Shown here: positions 1 through 8,332 of the stretch, piece by piece
Layout: every line of letters starts with the position of its first letter
Position numbering within the stretch: the first letter of the stretch is position 1
Source of the DNA: a virus
IMG/VR virus record: IMGVR_UViG_3300046557_000219
Coordinates: 1-25,887 of that record
Length of the DNA stretch: 25,887 nt
Reading direction: 5' to 3' (one strand)
Position numbers and translations under genes: made by a program
The notes under the pieces: generated by a model
Database searches by the model: none
The model's input: the letters and a program-made list of their open reading frames with translations, nothing else
Told to the model about the DNA's origin: nothing

Positions 1-15
1 AACCAGGAGAACCAA

Positions 16-252
16 ATGTTCATCACCGTCAGCGCCATCCTTTGCCACCTCATTGCCGGACAGCCGGTCTGCGTTGACGAGATCGTCACCGACAGCAATA
101 TGACGGAAGGCCTGACGTGGCAGGGTTGCCTGCTGGCGCCACCGCCGCTCTCCAAGTGGAAGAGCGAGCACCCCATCTACAACAAGCCGGAATGGTACAT
201 CCAGAAGTGGCGCTGCACCCCCGGACACTATGAACCGGCCGGGAGGGCCTGA
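16..252 (+). CDS. Small cysteine-containing phage protein, unknown function
   Basis: A 78-residue protein. Its ATG is preceded by a GGAGA ribosome-binding site at about positions 6-10. The N-terminus (MFITVSAILCHLIAG) is hydrophobic and could be a weak signal or anchor sequence. Cysteines lie near residues 10, 19, 38 and 66, and the C-terminal half is rich in Trp and Pro. The spaced cysteines would suit an exported, disulfide-bonded protein, but that is inference. The stop overlaps the start of the next gene in a TGATG arrangement, so the two are probably translationally coupled. I do not recognise a named family. Confidence 0.7.
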   Translation: MFITVSAILCHLIAGQPVCVDEIVTDSNMTEGLTWQGCLLAPPPLSKWKSEHPIYNKPEWYIQKWRCTPGHYEPAGRA

Positions 253-1241
253 TGTACACGATCCGCGTACGAAACGTTCACTCCGCTCTGCCCACTGGCA
301 TCGCCTATCTGGAGACCGAAGGCATCGAGCGCGAGAGCCGCAACGGCCCAGTGCGGATGTTTCCGGAGCCGGTAGCCACCCGGTACGAGAAGCCCACAGA
401 GCGGGTCATCTTCTGGCCGGAGCGCGACGCCAACCCATTCTTCCACCTGTACGAGAGCCTGTGGATGCTTGCTGGCAAGCGTGACGTCGCCTCAGTGGCG
501 CACTACGTCAAGCGCATGGAAACTTTCTCCGACGACGGCAAGACGTTCCACGGCGCCTACGGCTACCGCTGGCGTCGCTGGTTCAAGCTGGACCAGATCG
601 AGGTGATCATCCACCAGCTGGCAGTCAACAGCGACGACCGCCGCTGTGTCATGCAGATGTGGGACACGCGAGCCGACCTCGGCAAGGAAGGCAAGGACTT
701 CCCCTGCAACATCAGCGTGGTGTTCGCGGTCAACCATCGGCGCGAGCTCGACATGACCGTCTTCAACCGCTCCAACGACATGATCTGGGGTGCCTACGGC
801 GCCAACGCGGTGCACTTCAGCGTGCTGCAGGAGTACATCGCCCTCTCCCTGGGCTTGCTCGTCGGCGCCTATGAGCAGGTCTCCACCAATTTCCACGCCT
901 ACCACAGCACGCTTGACCCGCTCAAGCCGCTGGCGTGCCGCATCGAGGGGAACCCCTACGGCAATGGGTCAGTGTCTCCCTACGCCCTCTGGAACAACCT
1001 AGACGAGAGCAAGGCCATGTTCGACCTGGACCTCGCGGTCTACATGGACAAGGGGCCGATCACCGGGTTCCAGACCCGCTTCTTCCGTCGGGTGGTCAAC
1101 CCGATGCACGCGGCACATGCCTCGTACAAGAAGAAAGACTATGACGCGGCGCGCGACAACCTGCTGCAATGCAGCGCGACGGACTGGCGGAAAGCAGCGA
1201 TCGAATGGATCAATCGGAGAGAACAAAATGCACGGCGTTGA
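252..1241 (+). CDS. Thymidylate synthase family protein (phage type)
   Basis: Predicted to methylate dUMP to dTMP with methylenetetrahydrofolate. The 329-residue protein has the family's active-site landmarks: the phosphate-binding pair R130-R131 (DDRRCVMQMWD), the nucleophile C152 in FPCNIS, the RS-x-D block (R173, S174, D176), N185 at the position that reads the pyrimidine in dUMP-specific enzymes, and H215-x-Y217. The usual PCH is PCN here, and one extra residue lies between the RSxD block and N185. Asparagine rather than aspartate at that position argues for dUMP over dCMP. The alternative is a dUMP hydroxymethylase from the same fold, which cannot be excluded by reading. It is coupled to the upstream gene by TGATG and overlaps the downstream HD gene by 14 nt. 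Confidence 0.9.
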   Translation: MYTIRVRNVHSALPTGIAYLETEGIERESRNGPVRMFPEPVATRYEKPTERVIFWPERDANPFFHLYESLWMLAGKRDVASVAHYVKRMETFSDDGKTFHGAYGYRWRRWFKLDQIEVIIHQLAVNSDDRRCVMQMWDTRADLGKEGKDFPCNISVVFAVNHRRELDMTVFNRSNDMIWGAYGANAVHFSVLQEYIALSLGLLVGAYEQVSTNFHAYHSTLDPLKPLACRIEGNPYGNGSVSPYALWNNLDESKAMFDLDLAVYMDKGPITGFQTRFFRRVVNPMHAAHASYKKKDYDAARDNLLQCSATDWRKAAIEWINRREQNARR

Positions 1242-1785
1242 CGTCAAGACGGTCGCCCACGCGCTCATTCAAAGCCGTTCCGGCGGACGGGTGGAGCGCT
1301 GTCATGGCCTCCCTCACCACGGCACCTACAGCAACGCAACCCATCAGTGGGGTGTCGCCATGCTGATGCACTACCTCTGGCCGCTGGACTTCCCCCGGCT
1401 GGCGCTGGCCTGTCTCACCCACGACGTGCCCGAGGCCTGGGTTGGCGACATCCCGGCACCGACCTGCCGCTACACCCCTGGGCTCAAGGACACCCTGGGC
1501 GTCGTGGAGGGCCGGATCAACAAGTCCATGCTGCTGCCGGCAGAGGACGAGCTCGACCCGCTCGACTACGCCAAGCTGAAGTGTTGCGACCGGCTGGAGT
1601 TCTGGCTCTGGTGCGTCGAGCAGGAGCTCTACGGCAACCTGTTCGCCAAGGAGGGCCGCAAGGAGATCGAGCGCTACTTCACTGAGGTTCCGCTGCTGCC
1701 TGAAGCCCAGGCGCTGTGGTTCGAGCTGCGCTCGCAGGATTGTCTGCCGATCCAGGCAGGCGTTATGAAGGCCGCTTTCGGGTGA
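1228..1785 (+). CDS. HD-domain nucleotide hydrolase, YfbR-like
   Basis: A 185-residue HD-superfamily phosphohydrolase. Metal-binding residues are visible: H39, the H65-D66 pair in LTHDVPEAWVGDIP, and a late D121 in KLKCCDRLE. The block HD-x2-E-x4-GDIP-x-P is characteristic of the YfbR/5'-deoxynucleotidase branch, which removes phosphate from deoxynucleoside monophosphates. The start is the ATG after CGGAGAGAACAAA. A longer open frame upstream lies inside the thymidylate synthase gene and is rejected. Lying between TS and dCMP deaminase genes, it most likely shapes the dNMP pool during infection. Its exact substrate cannot be read from sequence. Confidence 0.85.
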   Translation: MHGVDVKTVAHALIQSRSGGRVERCHGLPHHGTYSNATHQWGVAMLMHYLWPLDFPRLALACLTHDVPEAWVGDIPAPTCRYTPGLKDTLGVVEGRINKSMLLPAEDELDPLDYAKLKCCDRLEFWLWCVEQELYGNLFAKEGRKEIERYFTEVPLLPEAQALWFELRSQDCLPIQAGVMKAAFG

Positions 1786-1916
1786 GAACGCTGGCTGAAG
1801 ACCTTCGTGAGGAGGAAGCGGCTTTGCGGCGTCGCTTCCTCTTCCACACTCGTCCAAAGGGGCCGCTGAGCTTGGACGATGCCATCAAACTGTCCGCTGC
1901 TATGGAGACTGAGACT

Positions 1917-2381
1917 ATGAATGCGAACGACATGCAGGTCGGTGGCGACCACTACCGCTCTGACCTGCAGCACTGGGACATCGTGTCAGCGTTCAACATC
2001 CCGTACCTCGAAGGCTGTGCCTCGAAGTATGTGAGCCGCTGGCGCAAGAAGAACGGGCTCCAGGACCTGGAGAAGGCACTGCACTTCGCTACCAAGCTCA
2101 AGGAGGCGGTGCAGGACCGGCGCACGCTGATGGACCGCATCGAGGCGGCGATCAATGGCGGCATCTTCTGGATTGGCTCCTACCGCAAGGGCGATCGTGT
2201 CCCGCTGGAGGTCATCGAGCGTTTCGTGATTGCAAACGACTTGGAGATGCAGGAACGTCGCGTCCTGCAACTGCTGTGGCGCTGGGATGAAATGCGCGAG
2301 ATCGAGCTCGCCATCGACGGCATCCAGGCCCTGATCCGGGAGGCGAAACGTGGCGCGGAAACTAGTACCGGAGCAGGTTGA
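1917..2381 (+). CDS. DUF3310 domain protein
   Basis: The first 60 residues carry the DUF3310 signature common in tailed phages: VGGDHY, then HWDIVSAF, then a C-A-x-KYVSRWRKKNG block and a helix ending in FATKLKE. The function of the family is unsettled; it is often found beside nucleotide-metabolism genes, as here. The C-terminal 90 residues are helical and unrecognised. The ATG at 1917 has a GGAGA site about 9 nt upstream. An alternative GTG at 1782 would form a GTGA overlap with the HD gene and add 45 residues that read as plausible protein, so the start is uncertain. The 3' end overlaps the next gene by 32 nt. Confidence 0.8.
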   Translation: MNANDMQVGGDHYRSDLQHWDIVSAFNIPYLEGCASKYVSRWRKKNGLQDLEKALHFATKLKEAVQDRRTLMDRIEAAINGGIFWIGSYRKGDRVPLEVIERFVIANDLEMQERRVLQLLWRWDEMREIELAIDGIQALIREAKRGAETSTGAG

Positions 2382-2808
2382 GCTCCACTACGTCGTGTTC
2401 AAGTTTACGACCCGTAGCGCGGCCGACAGCTTTCGAGAGATGGTTGCGGCCGACTACGACGGTCTCTGCGGCGAACACGAGGTGCGCTCAGGCTACTCGG
2501 TGCTGCCCAAGCACCAGACCCGGTGTGGCAAGCTGATGCTCGAAGCGATGCTTCCCGGCCGGGTCTATCACTACGAAGACGTGGCGGCGATGGTTGAAGC
2601 CTACTCGCCAGCCACGATCAAGGGCTACCTCTCCGCCATGGTGCTCGAAGGCACCCTCAAAAACATCGGCCCCGGAACATACAGCAAGCCACATGACACA
2701 ACTCCCCCTGTTTGCCCCGACCACGACGTGGAGACCGCCGTCGATGGAGACCTTGCCCGACTGGAGCAGGGCCAAGCGTGTGGCTGTGGATGTGGAGACG
2801 AGGGATGA
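2350..2808 (+). CDS. Hypothetical protein with winged-helix-like middle region
   Basis: It starts at a GTG preceded by GGGAGG six bases upstream and encodes 152 residues. Residues 60-115 (LMLEAMLPGRVYHYEDVAAM onward, then PATIKGYLSAMVLEGTL) look like a small winged-helix module. The C-terminal 38 residues end in a Cys-Gly run (CGCGCGDEG) and overlap the first 116 nt of the polymerase gene in another frame. That is unusually long for this genome, so the tail may be unconserved read-through rather than a functional segment. No function is assigned. Confidence 0.6.
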   Translation: MARKLVPEQVELHYVVFKFTTRSAADSFREMVAADYDGLCGEHEVRSGYSVLPKHQTRCGKLMLEAMLPGRVYHYEDVAAMVEAYSPATIKGYLSAMVLEGTLKNIGPGTYSKPHDTTPPVCPDHDVETAVDGDLARLEQGQACGCGCGDEG

Positions 2809-4666
2809 TAGCCTTACGACCCTGGGCATTGGCACTCGTCGCGGCGCTCACATTGTGGGTTATGCATTCGCAATTGAAGACGGACCTAAGCATTACCTGC
2901 CGGTTCGGCACCAAGGCGGAGACAATCTCGACGTTGACCAGTGTCGGCGTTACATGCAGGATCAGGCCAAGAGATTTCGAGGAGACTTGGTCGGGGCTCA
3001 CCTCTCGTATGATATGGAGCATCTAGCCTGCGAGGGCGTCGAGTACAGCCGTGACGTGAAGTGGCGCGACGTGCAGGTGGCCGAGCCGCTGATTGACGAG
3101 CTCCAGGACCGCTACAGCCTCAAGGAAATTCTCAGCCGCTACAACCTGCCGGGTAAGGACGAGAGCGAGCTCGTTGCCGCCGCGCGCGAGTACGGGGTCG
3201 ATCCGAAGAAGGGCCTGTGGAAGCTGCCCGGCCGCTTCGTTGGGCGTTACGGCGAGGCCGACGTGGAGCGCCCGCTCCAGCTGCTCCGCAAGCAAGAGCG
3301 GAAGATTGACGATGAAGACCTGTGGGACATTTGGAACCTCGAGACTGATGTGCTCCCTGTGCTCGTACGGATGCGGATGCGTGGCGTGCGCATCGACTTC
3401 GACAAGCTCGAACAAATTGAGACGTGGTCACTCGCCCAGGAAAAGGAAGCGCTGGACAAGGTTCGGCACGAGACCGGCATCCGCATCGCTGTTGGCGACG
3501 TTTGGAAGGCTGAGGCCCTAGCACCAGCCATCGAGCACCTCGGGGTCGAGCTCCAGTACACCTCCAAGGGCAAGGTGTCCGTCAAGAAGGACATCCTGGC
3601 CGACATCAAGCACCCGGTGGCCGACGCCATCGCCTGGGCGCGCAAGGTCAACAAGCTGCGCACCACCTTCGCTGCCTCGATCCGCCGCTACGCGGTCAAC
3701 GGCCGCATCCACTGCACCTTCAACCAGATCGCGCGCGAGGACGACGACCTGAACCAAGGCGCCGCTGGCGACGTGCGTGGCGCTCGTTACGGTCGGCTCT
3801 CGTGCGTCGACCCCAACATGCAACAACAGCCCAGCCGTGACGAGTTTGCCAAGGAGTGGCGCTCGATCTACATCCCCGAGGAGGACACGGAGTGGTGCTC
3901 GAACGACTACAGCCAGCAGGAGCCGCGCTGGACGACCCATTTCGCAGCCGTCAAGGGCTGTAACTTCGAGGGCGCCGCTGCGGCCTGTGCTGAGTACCAC
4001 GCCAACCCGCTGCTGGACAACCATGACTTCATGGCCAAGCTGACCGGCCTGAAGCGGAAGTACGCCAAGAACATCTTCCTCGGCCTGTGCTACGGTGAAG
4101 GTGGTGCCAAGCTTGCACGCGACCTGGGCTTGGCCACCCGTTGGTGCTTGAAGACCGGCCGGGGACGCGACCGCATCACCGAGTACTACTCGGAACACGC
4201 TGCAGCGATCGCCAAGCGCCAGGAGCGCGGTGACGGCTTCATCTTCGAGACCGCTGGCGAAGAAGCGCAGAGCATCATCGACGCCTTCGACGATCGTGCG
4301 CCCTACATTCGGCAGCTGGCCTCGTTCGCCTCGGAGCGCGCTCAGAAGAACGGCTTCATCCGGACGGCCGGTGGTCGGGTGCTCCACTTCCCGCTGAAGC
4401 ATGACGGCACGTACGACTGGACCCACAAGGCGCTCAACCGCCTCATCCAGGGCACCTCGGCCGATCAGGTCAAGAAGTCGCTGGTGGAGCTCGACAAGCG
4501 TGGGCATTTCCTGCAGCTGCAAGTTCACGATGAAATCGCGGCCTCGGTTCGGGATAAAGAAGAAGGGTACGCAATCGCGGAAGTCATGCGAAACATTATG
4601 CCAGCGCTCGTCCCCTTCCGCGTGGACAGCGAGTTTGGCAAGAGCTGGGGAGACAGCATGTCATGA
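2693..4666 (+). CDS. Family A DNA polymerase with 3'-5' exonuclease domain
   Basis: The phage replicative polymerase, 657 residues. The N-terminal proofreading domain shows Exo I (D33, E35 in VAVDVETRDD), Exo II (D107 in GAHLSYDMEH) and Exo III (YGEAD, ending D190). The polymerase domain has motif A (NDYSQQEPR, D405), the O-helix or motif B (RKYAKNIFLGLCYG, residues 455-468) and motif C (VHDEI, H612-D613). There is no 5'-3' exonuclease domain. Aligned to E. coli Pol I, R754 and K758 are kept, but Phe762 is Leu463. No clear ribosome-binding site precedes the ATG. It is preferred over the internal ATG at 2744 because a QLPLF-x-P...W-x-PP...LPDW...AKRV opening is, from memory, usual for homologues. 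Confidence 0.95.
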   Translation: MTQLPLFAPTTTWRPPSMETLPDWSRAKRVAVDVETRDDSLTTLGIGTRRGAHIVGYAFAIEDGPKHYLPVRHQGGDNLDVDQCRRYMQDQAKRFRGDLVGAHLSYDMEHLACEGVEYSRDVKWRDVQVAEPLIDELQDRYSLKEILSRYNLPGKDESELVAAAREYGVDPKKGLWKLPGRFVGRYGEADVERPLQLLRKQERKIDDEDLWDIWNLETDVLPVLVRMRMRGVRIDFDKLEQIETWSLAQEKEALDKVRHETGIRIAVGDVWKAEALAPAIEHLGVELQYTSKGKVSVKKDILADIKHPVADAIAWARKVNKLRTTFAASIRRYAVNGRIHCTFNQIAREDDDLNQGAAGDVRGARYGRLSCVDPNMQQQPSRDEFAKEWRSIYIPEEDTEWCSNDYSQQEPRWTTHFAAVKGCNFEGAAAACAEYHANPLLDNHDFMAKLTGLKRKYAKNIFLGLCYGEGGAKLARDLGLATRWCLKTGRGRDRITEYYSEHAAAIAKRQERGDGFIFETAGEEAQSIIDAFDDRAPYIRQLASFASERAQKNGFIRTAGGRVLHFPLKHDGTYDWTHKALNRLIQGTSADQVKKSLVELDKRGHFLQLQVHDEIAASVRDKEEGYAIAEVMRNIMPALVPFRVDSEFGKSWGDSMS

Positions 4667-5184
4667 GATTTCATTCGCAGAACCAGGAGGCCCGCGAGCG
4701 TGATGCGCGAGCGGAGGACGAGGCTTGGGAGCGCCTGCAGAAGTGGGACCGCCGCTTCCTCCGGCTCGCCAAGGAGGTTGCCTCCTGGTCCAAGGACCCG
4801 AGCACGCAGACCGGCGCCGTCATCGTCCGGCCGGACAACACGGTCGCCTCCCTGGGCTATAACGGCTTCCCTCGCCTCCTGGCCGATCTGCCGGAGGACT
4901 ACGACAGCGCTAACCGGGACGTGAAGCTCAGCAAGATAGTGCACTGCGAAATGAACGCGGTGCTGTCCGCCCGCGAGCCGGTGCGCGGCTACACGCTCTA
5001 CACGTGGCCGTTCATGTCCTGCGACCGCTGTGCCGTGCACATGATCCAGGCTGGCATCAAGCGCATCGTGGCGCCGATCATTCCGGAGGACAAGGCCGCC
5101 CGCTGGGCTGACATCATGGAGAAGTCCATGTCCTACTTCAAGGAGGCGGGTGTGGAGATGCTCTTCTACCCGAACCTGGATTGA
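4663..5184 (+). CDS. dCMP deaminase (cytidine/deoxycytidylate deaminase family)
   Basis: Converts dCMP to dUMP and so feeds the thymidylate synthase encoded upstream. The 173-residue protein has the zinc-binding and catalytic set: HCE (H94, E96) and the second motif SCDRC (C120, C123), which replaces the usual PCxxC. DPSTQTGAVIV and the following GYNGFP are typical of the dCMP deaminase branch. An unusual charged leader of about 25 residues precedes the domain. Its ATG overlaps the polymerase stop as ATGA, so the two genes are translationally coupled. Confidence 0.95.
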   Translation: MRFHSQNQEARERDARAEDEAWERLQKWDRRFLRLAKEVASWSKDPSTQTGAVIVRPDNTVASLGYNGFPRLLADLPEDYDSANRDVKLSKIVHCEMNAVLSAREPVRGYTLYTWPFMSCDRCAVHMIQAGIKRIVAPIIPEDKAARWADIMEKSMSYFKEAGVEMLFYPNLD

Positions 5185-5666
5185 GCGAGCGTGACCAGCG
5201 CGGCCGCATCGTTCGGGCACTGAAGCACCTGGACGCCATTGCGGTGGAGAACCGGGTGCTGCCGGGTACTCCTGACGTGGAGTACATCGGTGGCTGGGTC
5301 GAGCTCAAATGGGTTCGCAGCTGGCCCAAGAACAGCGACGTGAGCGAGGTTCACGTCGACCACTTCACACCGCAGCAGCGTGTGTGGCTGAAACGCAGGT
5401 GGAGGCGCGGTGGTCGTGCCTTCGTCCTGCTCCAGGCCGGAGGGCAGGATTGGCTCCTGTTCGACGGTGAAACCGCAGCTCAGTGCCTTGGCCGTGCCAC
5501 GCGCAAGGAGCTGTTCATCCGTGCCCTCATAACATGGAAGGGCCTCAACGAGAAGGAACTAGCGACTTGGCTCACGATGGATTTGAACCGCCTTCAACAG
5601 CGGAGACTTACTACATTGACCGCACTCGACGCGGCGAAACGCAACGGGGAGCTGCCAAGCGGCTGA
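5181..5666 (+). CDS. VRR-NUC domain nuclease
   Basis: A 161-residue PD-(D/E)xK nuclease of the VRR-NUC type found in phage replication modules. The catalytic core is visible as PGTPDVEYIGGWVELKW: D32, E41 and K43. It is followed by HFTPQQRVWLKRRW and a region ending LLFDG, also typical of these proteins. Family members are implicated in branched-DNA or flap cleavage during replication and recombination. The start is TTG in a TTGA overlap with the deaminase stop. About 100 nt of its 3' end also encodes the start of the next HTH gene in another frame. Confidence 0.88.
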   Translation: MSERDQRGRIVRALKHLDAIAVENRVLPGTPDVEYIGGWVELKWVRSWPKNSDVSEVHVDHFTPQQRVWLKRRWRRGGRAFVLLQAGGQDWLLFDGETAAQCLGRATRKELFIRALITWKGLNEKELATWLTMDLNRLQQRRLTTLTALDAAKRNGELPSG

Positions 5667-5893
5667 AGGTTTCCCTGGGGGCCTATTCCCAGATCGAGCT
5701 GGGCAAGGTTCCCGCCAAACGGGTCGCAATCGGGCGTCTCAAGCCCCACGAGCGTTGCGTCTTGCAGCGCAAGCGGGCAGGTTACACGCAAGTCCAGATC
5801 GCGGGTGACCTTGGGCTGTGCCGCTGGTGGGTCAACCAGATGGAGAGCGGCAAGCAGGACTGCACGCGACTGACCAGCTATTGGGACGCATAA
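5567..5893 (+). CDS. Helix-turn-helix (XRE-like) DNA-binding protein
   Basis: Two HTH-like segments can be read: TRRGETQRGAAKRLKVSLGA followed by SQIELGK, and KRAGYTQVQIAGDLGLCRWW followed by NQMESGK, separated by RLKPHERCVLQR. The pattern is of two tandem XRE-type units. A TTG at 5567 is preceded by AGAAGGAA at a good distance and gives 108 residues. The ATG at 5534 has no ribosome-binding site. The gene lies between the nuclease and primase-helicase genes, so it could regulate the replication operon, but its target is unknown. Confidence 0.7.
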   Translation: MAHDGFEPPSTAETYYIDRTRRGETQRGAAKRLKVSLGAYSQIELGKVPAKRVAIGRLKPHERCVLQRKRAGYTQVQIAGDLGLCRWWVNQMESGKQDCTRLTSYWDA

Positions 5894-8290
5894 GTGACAC
5901 CTACGCCAGATAACGCAGCAGCGGTTGACTTTCTCCGGAAGATGTACCCCGAGGGACCTTGGGTCCTGACGGCGATCCGCACCGACCGCAAGGCCATTGA
6001 GACGAGGACGTTTCGTCCGAAGGATGAGGAGGCCCTCGTCTCATGGCTGAAGCAGTACAACGGTGAGCGGAACATCTACTGGTCCGTCAATCCGCCGCTG
6101 CGTGATCTGTCCAAGAAGGCCGAACGCGAGGACATCAAGGAGGTCGCGTACCTCCATGTGGACGTGGACCCCCGTGCAGGTGAAGACCTCGGGGAAGAAC
6201 GGGTGCGCCTTGAGGCCCTGTTCAGCTCCAAGCTGCCACCGTCCGTCCCCGCACCGACAGCTGTGCTCTTCTCCGGAGGCGGCTATCAGGCCTTCTGGCG
6301 GCTGGAGGTTCCCATCGCTGTCAATGGGGACCTCCAGCTGGCGGAGGACGCCAAGCGCTACAACCAGCAGCTGGAGCTGACCTTCGGTGGCGACAACTGC
6401 CACAACATTGACCGCATCATGCGGCTCCCCGGCACCATCAACGTTCCGGACGAGAAGAAGCGCAAGAAGGGTCGGACGGCGCAGCTCGCCACCCTCGTGT
6501 CGTTCACCGACGTCACCTACCCCCTTGGCAAGTTCACCGCTGCACCGGCCGTCCAGACCCCCGACGTCAAGGGCTTCACGGGTGGGCAGACTTCCACCGT
6601 CAAGGTGAGCGGCAACATCGCGCGCATCGAGGACATCAACGAGCTCGACAAGTGGGGCGTGCCCGACCGGGTGAAGGTCATCCTGGTCCAGGGCACCCAT
6701 CCGGACGAGCCCAAGGAGGGCGACAACAGCCGCTCGATGTGGGTGTTCGACGTGTGCTGCCAGCTGACGCGCTGCGGCGTTCCGGATGACGTCATCTTCT
6801 CGATCCTCACCGACCCTGACTACGGCATCAGCGAGAGCATCCTTGAGAAGGGCGGCTCGGCCGACAAGTATGCCATCCGGCAGATCGAGCGTGCCAAGGA
6901 AGAGGTGGTTGAGCCCTGGCTGCGCAAGCTGAACGAAGAGTATGCGGTCATCATGAACATCGGTGGCAAATGCCGCGTGGTGGAAGAGGTGATGGACTAC
7001 GCGCTCAACCGCTCGCGCCTCACCCGCATGTCGTTCGACGACTTCCGGAACGCCTACATGAATGAGCAGGTGGAGATCGGCAAGGACGACAAGGGCGTGC
7101 CGAAGTACACCGAGGTGGGCAAGTGGTGGCTGAAGCAGAAGCAGCGCCGCCAGTACCGCTCCATCGTGTTCGCCCCCAACAAAGAGACCCCAGGATCATA
7201 CAACATGTGGAAGGGCTTTGCAGTGCCCAGCAGGCCGGGCGATTGCTCGCTGTTCCTCGACCACGTCAAGCGCAACGTCTGCAACAACGACGACGCGATC
7301 TACACCTACCTGATCGGCTGGATGGCTCGCTGCGTGCAGGACCCCGGCTCCCCTGGGCAGGTGGCCGTCGTGCTGAGAGGAGGCAAGGGTGTCGGCAAAT
7401 CATTCTTCGCAAAGGTATTTGGAAGTCTTTTCGGGCGCCACTTCCTCCAAATTTCCAATCCCAGCCACTTGGTCGGCAACTTCAACAGTCATCTCAGAGA
7501 CGTCGTTGTGCTGTTCGCCGACGAAGCCTTCTACGCAGGTGACAAGAAGCACGCCTCCATCCTCAAGACCCTCATCACCGAGGAGACCATCCAGATCGAA
7601 GCCAAGGGCGTCGACGTCGAAAGCTGTCCAAATTATGTGCATCTTATTATGGCTTCCAATGACGATCACGTTGTGCCTGCTTCCGGTGATGAGCGTCGCT
7701 TTCTGGTGCTTGACGTCTCCGCTGAGAAGCAGCAGCAGGCGCCGTACTTCAGGGCTATTATGGACCAGCTCGACGCAGGAGGCCGCGAGGCCCTGCTTCA
7801 CATGCTCAATTCGTATGACCTCAGCGGCTACGAGGTGCGTCATGTGCCCCAGACGGACGCGCTGAAGGACCAGAAGAAGCTGTCCATGACCCCAGAGCAA
7901 GACTGGTGGTTCAACAAGCTGTGGGACGGCCACGTGTTTGCCGAGGACACCATCTGGACGCCGCAGGCGCGCAAGCAGGCGATCATTGATGACTACGTGG
8001 AGCACTCGAAGCGCTGGGGCATCATGCGGCGCGGCTCTGAGACCTCGCTAGGCATGTTCCTCGCCGCCGTGGCTCCTGGGCTTGACACCATTCAGCGCAT
8101 GGCCTCGTTCACTGAGATCGACAACATGGGCATGAGCCATCAGGTGCGGAAGCGCGCTTACTTCTGGCTCATTCCGTCGCTGGACATTTGCCGACGGACC
8201 TGGGAAGAGAAGTACGGCCGGGTGGTGTGGCCGAACCCGGTGCAGCTTGAAGCTGAGGGAACCCAACATCAGGATAAGCCCCCCTTCTAA
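5894..8290 (+). CDS. Primase-helicase (RepB/AEP-like primase fused to SF3-like ATPase)
   Basis: A 798-residue protein starting at GTG just after the HTH gene. The N-terminal third resembles archaeo-eukaryotic/RepB-type primases: the acidic pair D90/D92 in LHVDVDPR, a GGGYQAFWRLE block (residues 128-138) and DRIMRLPGTIN (173-183). The C-terminal half is a helicase ATPase with Walker A GGKGVGKS (496-503), Walker B VVVLFADEA (537-545), an ASND sensor (588-591) and DERRFLVLDV (599-608) holding a possible arginine finger. This resembles the DUF5906/NrS-1-type phage proteins. It probably unwinds and primes the phage genome for the separate family A polymerase. Whether it can also synthesise long DNA cannot be told from sequence. 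Confidence 0.9.
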   Translation: MTPTPDNAAAVDFLRKMYPEGPWVLTAIRTDRKAIETRTFRPKDEEALVSWLKQYNGERNIYWSVNPPLRDLSKKAEREDIKEVAYLHVDVDPRAGEDLGEERVRLEALFSSKLPPSVPAPTAVLFSGGGYQAFWRLEVPIAVNGDLQLAEDAKRYNQQLELTFGGDNCHNIDRIMRLPGTINVPDEKKRKKGRTAQLATLVSFTDVTYPLGKFTAAPAVQTPDVKGFTGGQTSTVKVSGNIARIEDINELDKWGVPDRVKVILVQGTHPDEPKEGDNSRSMWVFDVCCQLTRCGVPDDVIFSILTDPDYGISESILEKGGSADKYAIRQIERAKEEVVEPWLRKLNEEYAVIMNIGGKCRVVEEVMDYALNRSRLTRMSFDDFRNAYMNEQVEIGKDDKGVPKYTEVGKWWLKQKQRRQYRSIVFAPNKETPGSYNMWKGFAVPSRPGDCSLFLDHVKRNVCNNDDAIYTYLIGWMARCVQDPGSPGQVAVVLRGGKGVGKSFFAKVFGSLFGRHFLQISNPSHLVGNFNSHLRDVVVLFADEAFYAGDKKHASILKTLITEETIQIEAKGVDVESCPNYVHLIMASNDDHVVPASGDERRFLVLDVSAEKQQQAPYFRAIMDQLDAGGREALLHMLNSYDLSGYEVRHVPQTDALKDQKKLSMTPEQDWWFNKLWDGHVFAEDTIWTPQARKQAIIDDYVEHSKRWGIMRRGSETSLGMFLAAVAPGLDTIQRMASFTEIDNMGMSHQVRKRAYFWLIPSLDICRRTWEEKYGRVVWPNPVQLEAEGTQHQDKPPF

Positions 8291-8308
8291 AGTCGCGGTT
8301 TTAGTCCA

Positions 8309-8318
8309 CTTGTCTTTT
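8309..8318 (+). promoter_or_regulatory. CTTGTCTTTT box, possible -35 element
   Basis: The ten bases CTTGTCTTTT lie just after the primase-helicase gene. The identical ten bases recur at 14401-14410, and TTGTCTTT recurs at 9530-9537, each time in a gap between genes. At a 17-bp spacing the -10 here would be CAGGCT, which is weak. The repeat of the box in gaps is the main support. Confidence 0.35.
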
Positions 8319-8332
8319 AACCTCTGCGGGTG

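Noticed and set aside
1782-1916. Possible 45-residue N-terminal extension of the DUF3310 protein from a GTG
   Set aside because: It would give a neat GTGA overlap, but the ATG at 1917 has a ribosome-binding site and fits the usual domain start; G/C at third codon positions is lower in this stretch. Kept only as an alternative.
3518-4528. Long minus-strand open frame of 336 residues inside the polymerase gene
   Set aside because: It is antisense to a clear polymerase domain, and its low-complexity Val/Leu/Gly/Asp content is typical of shadow frames in GC-rich genes.
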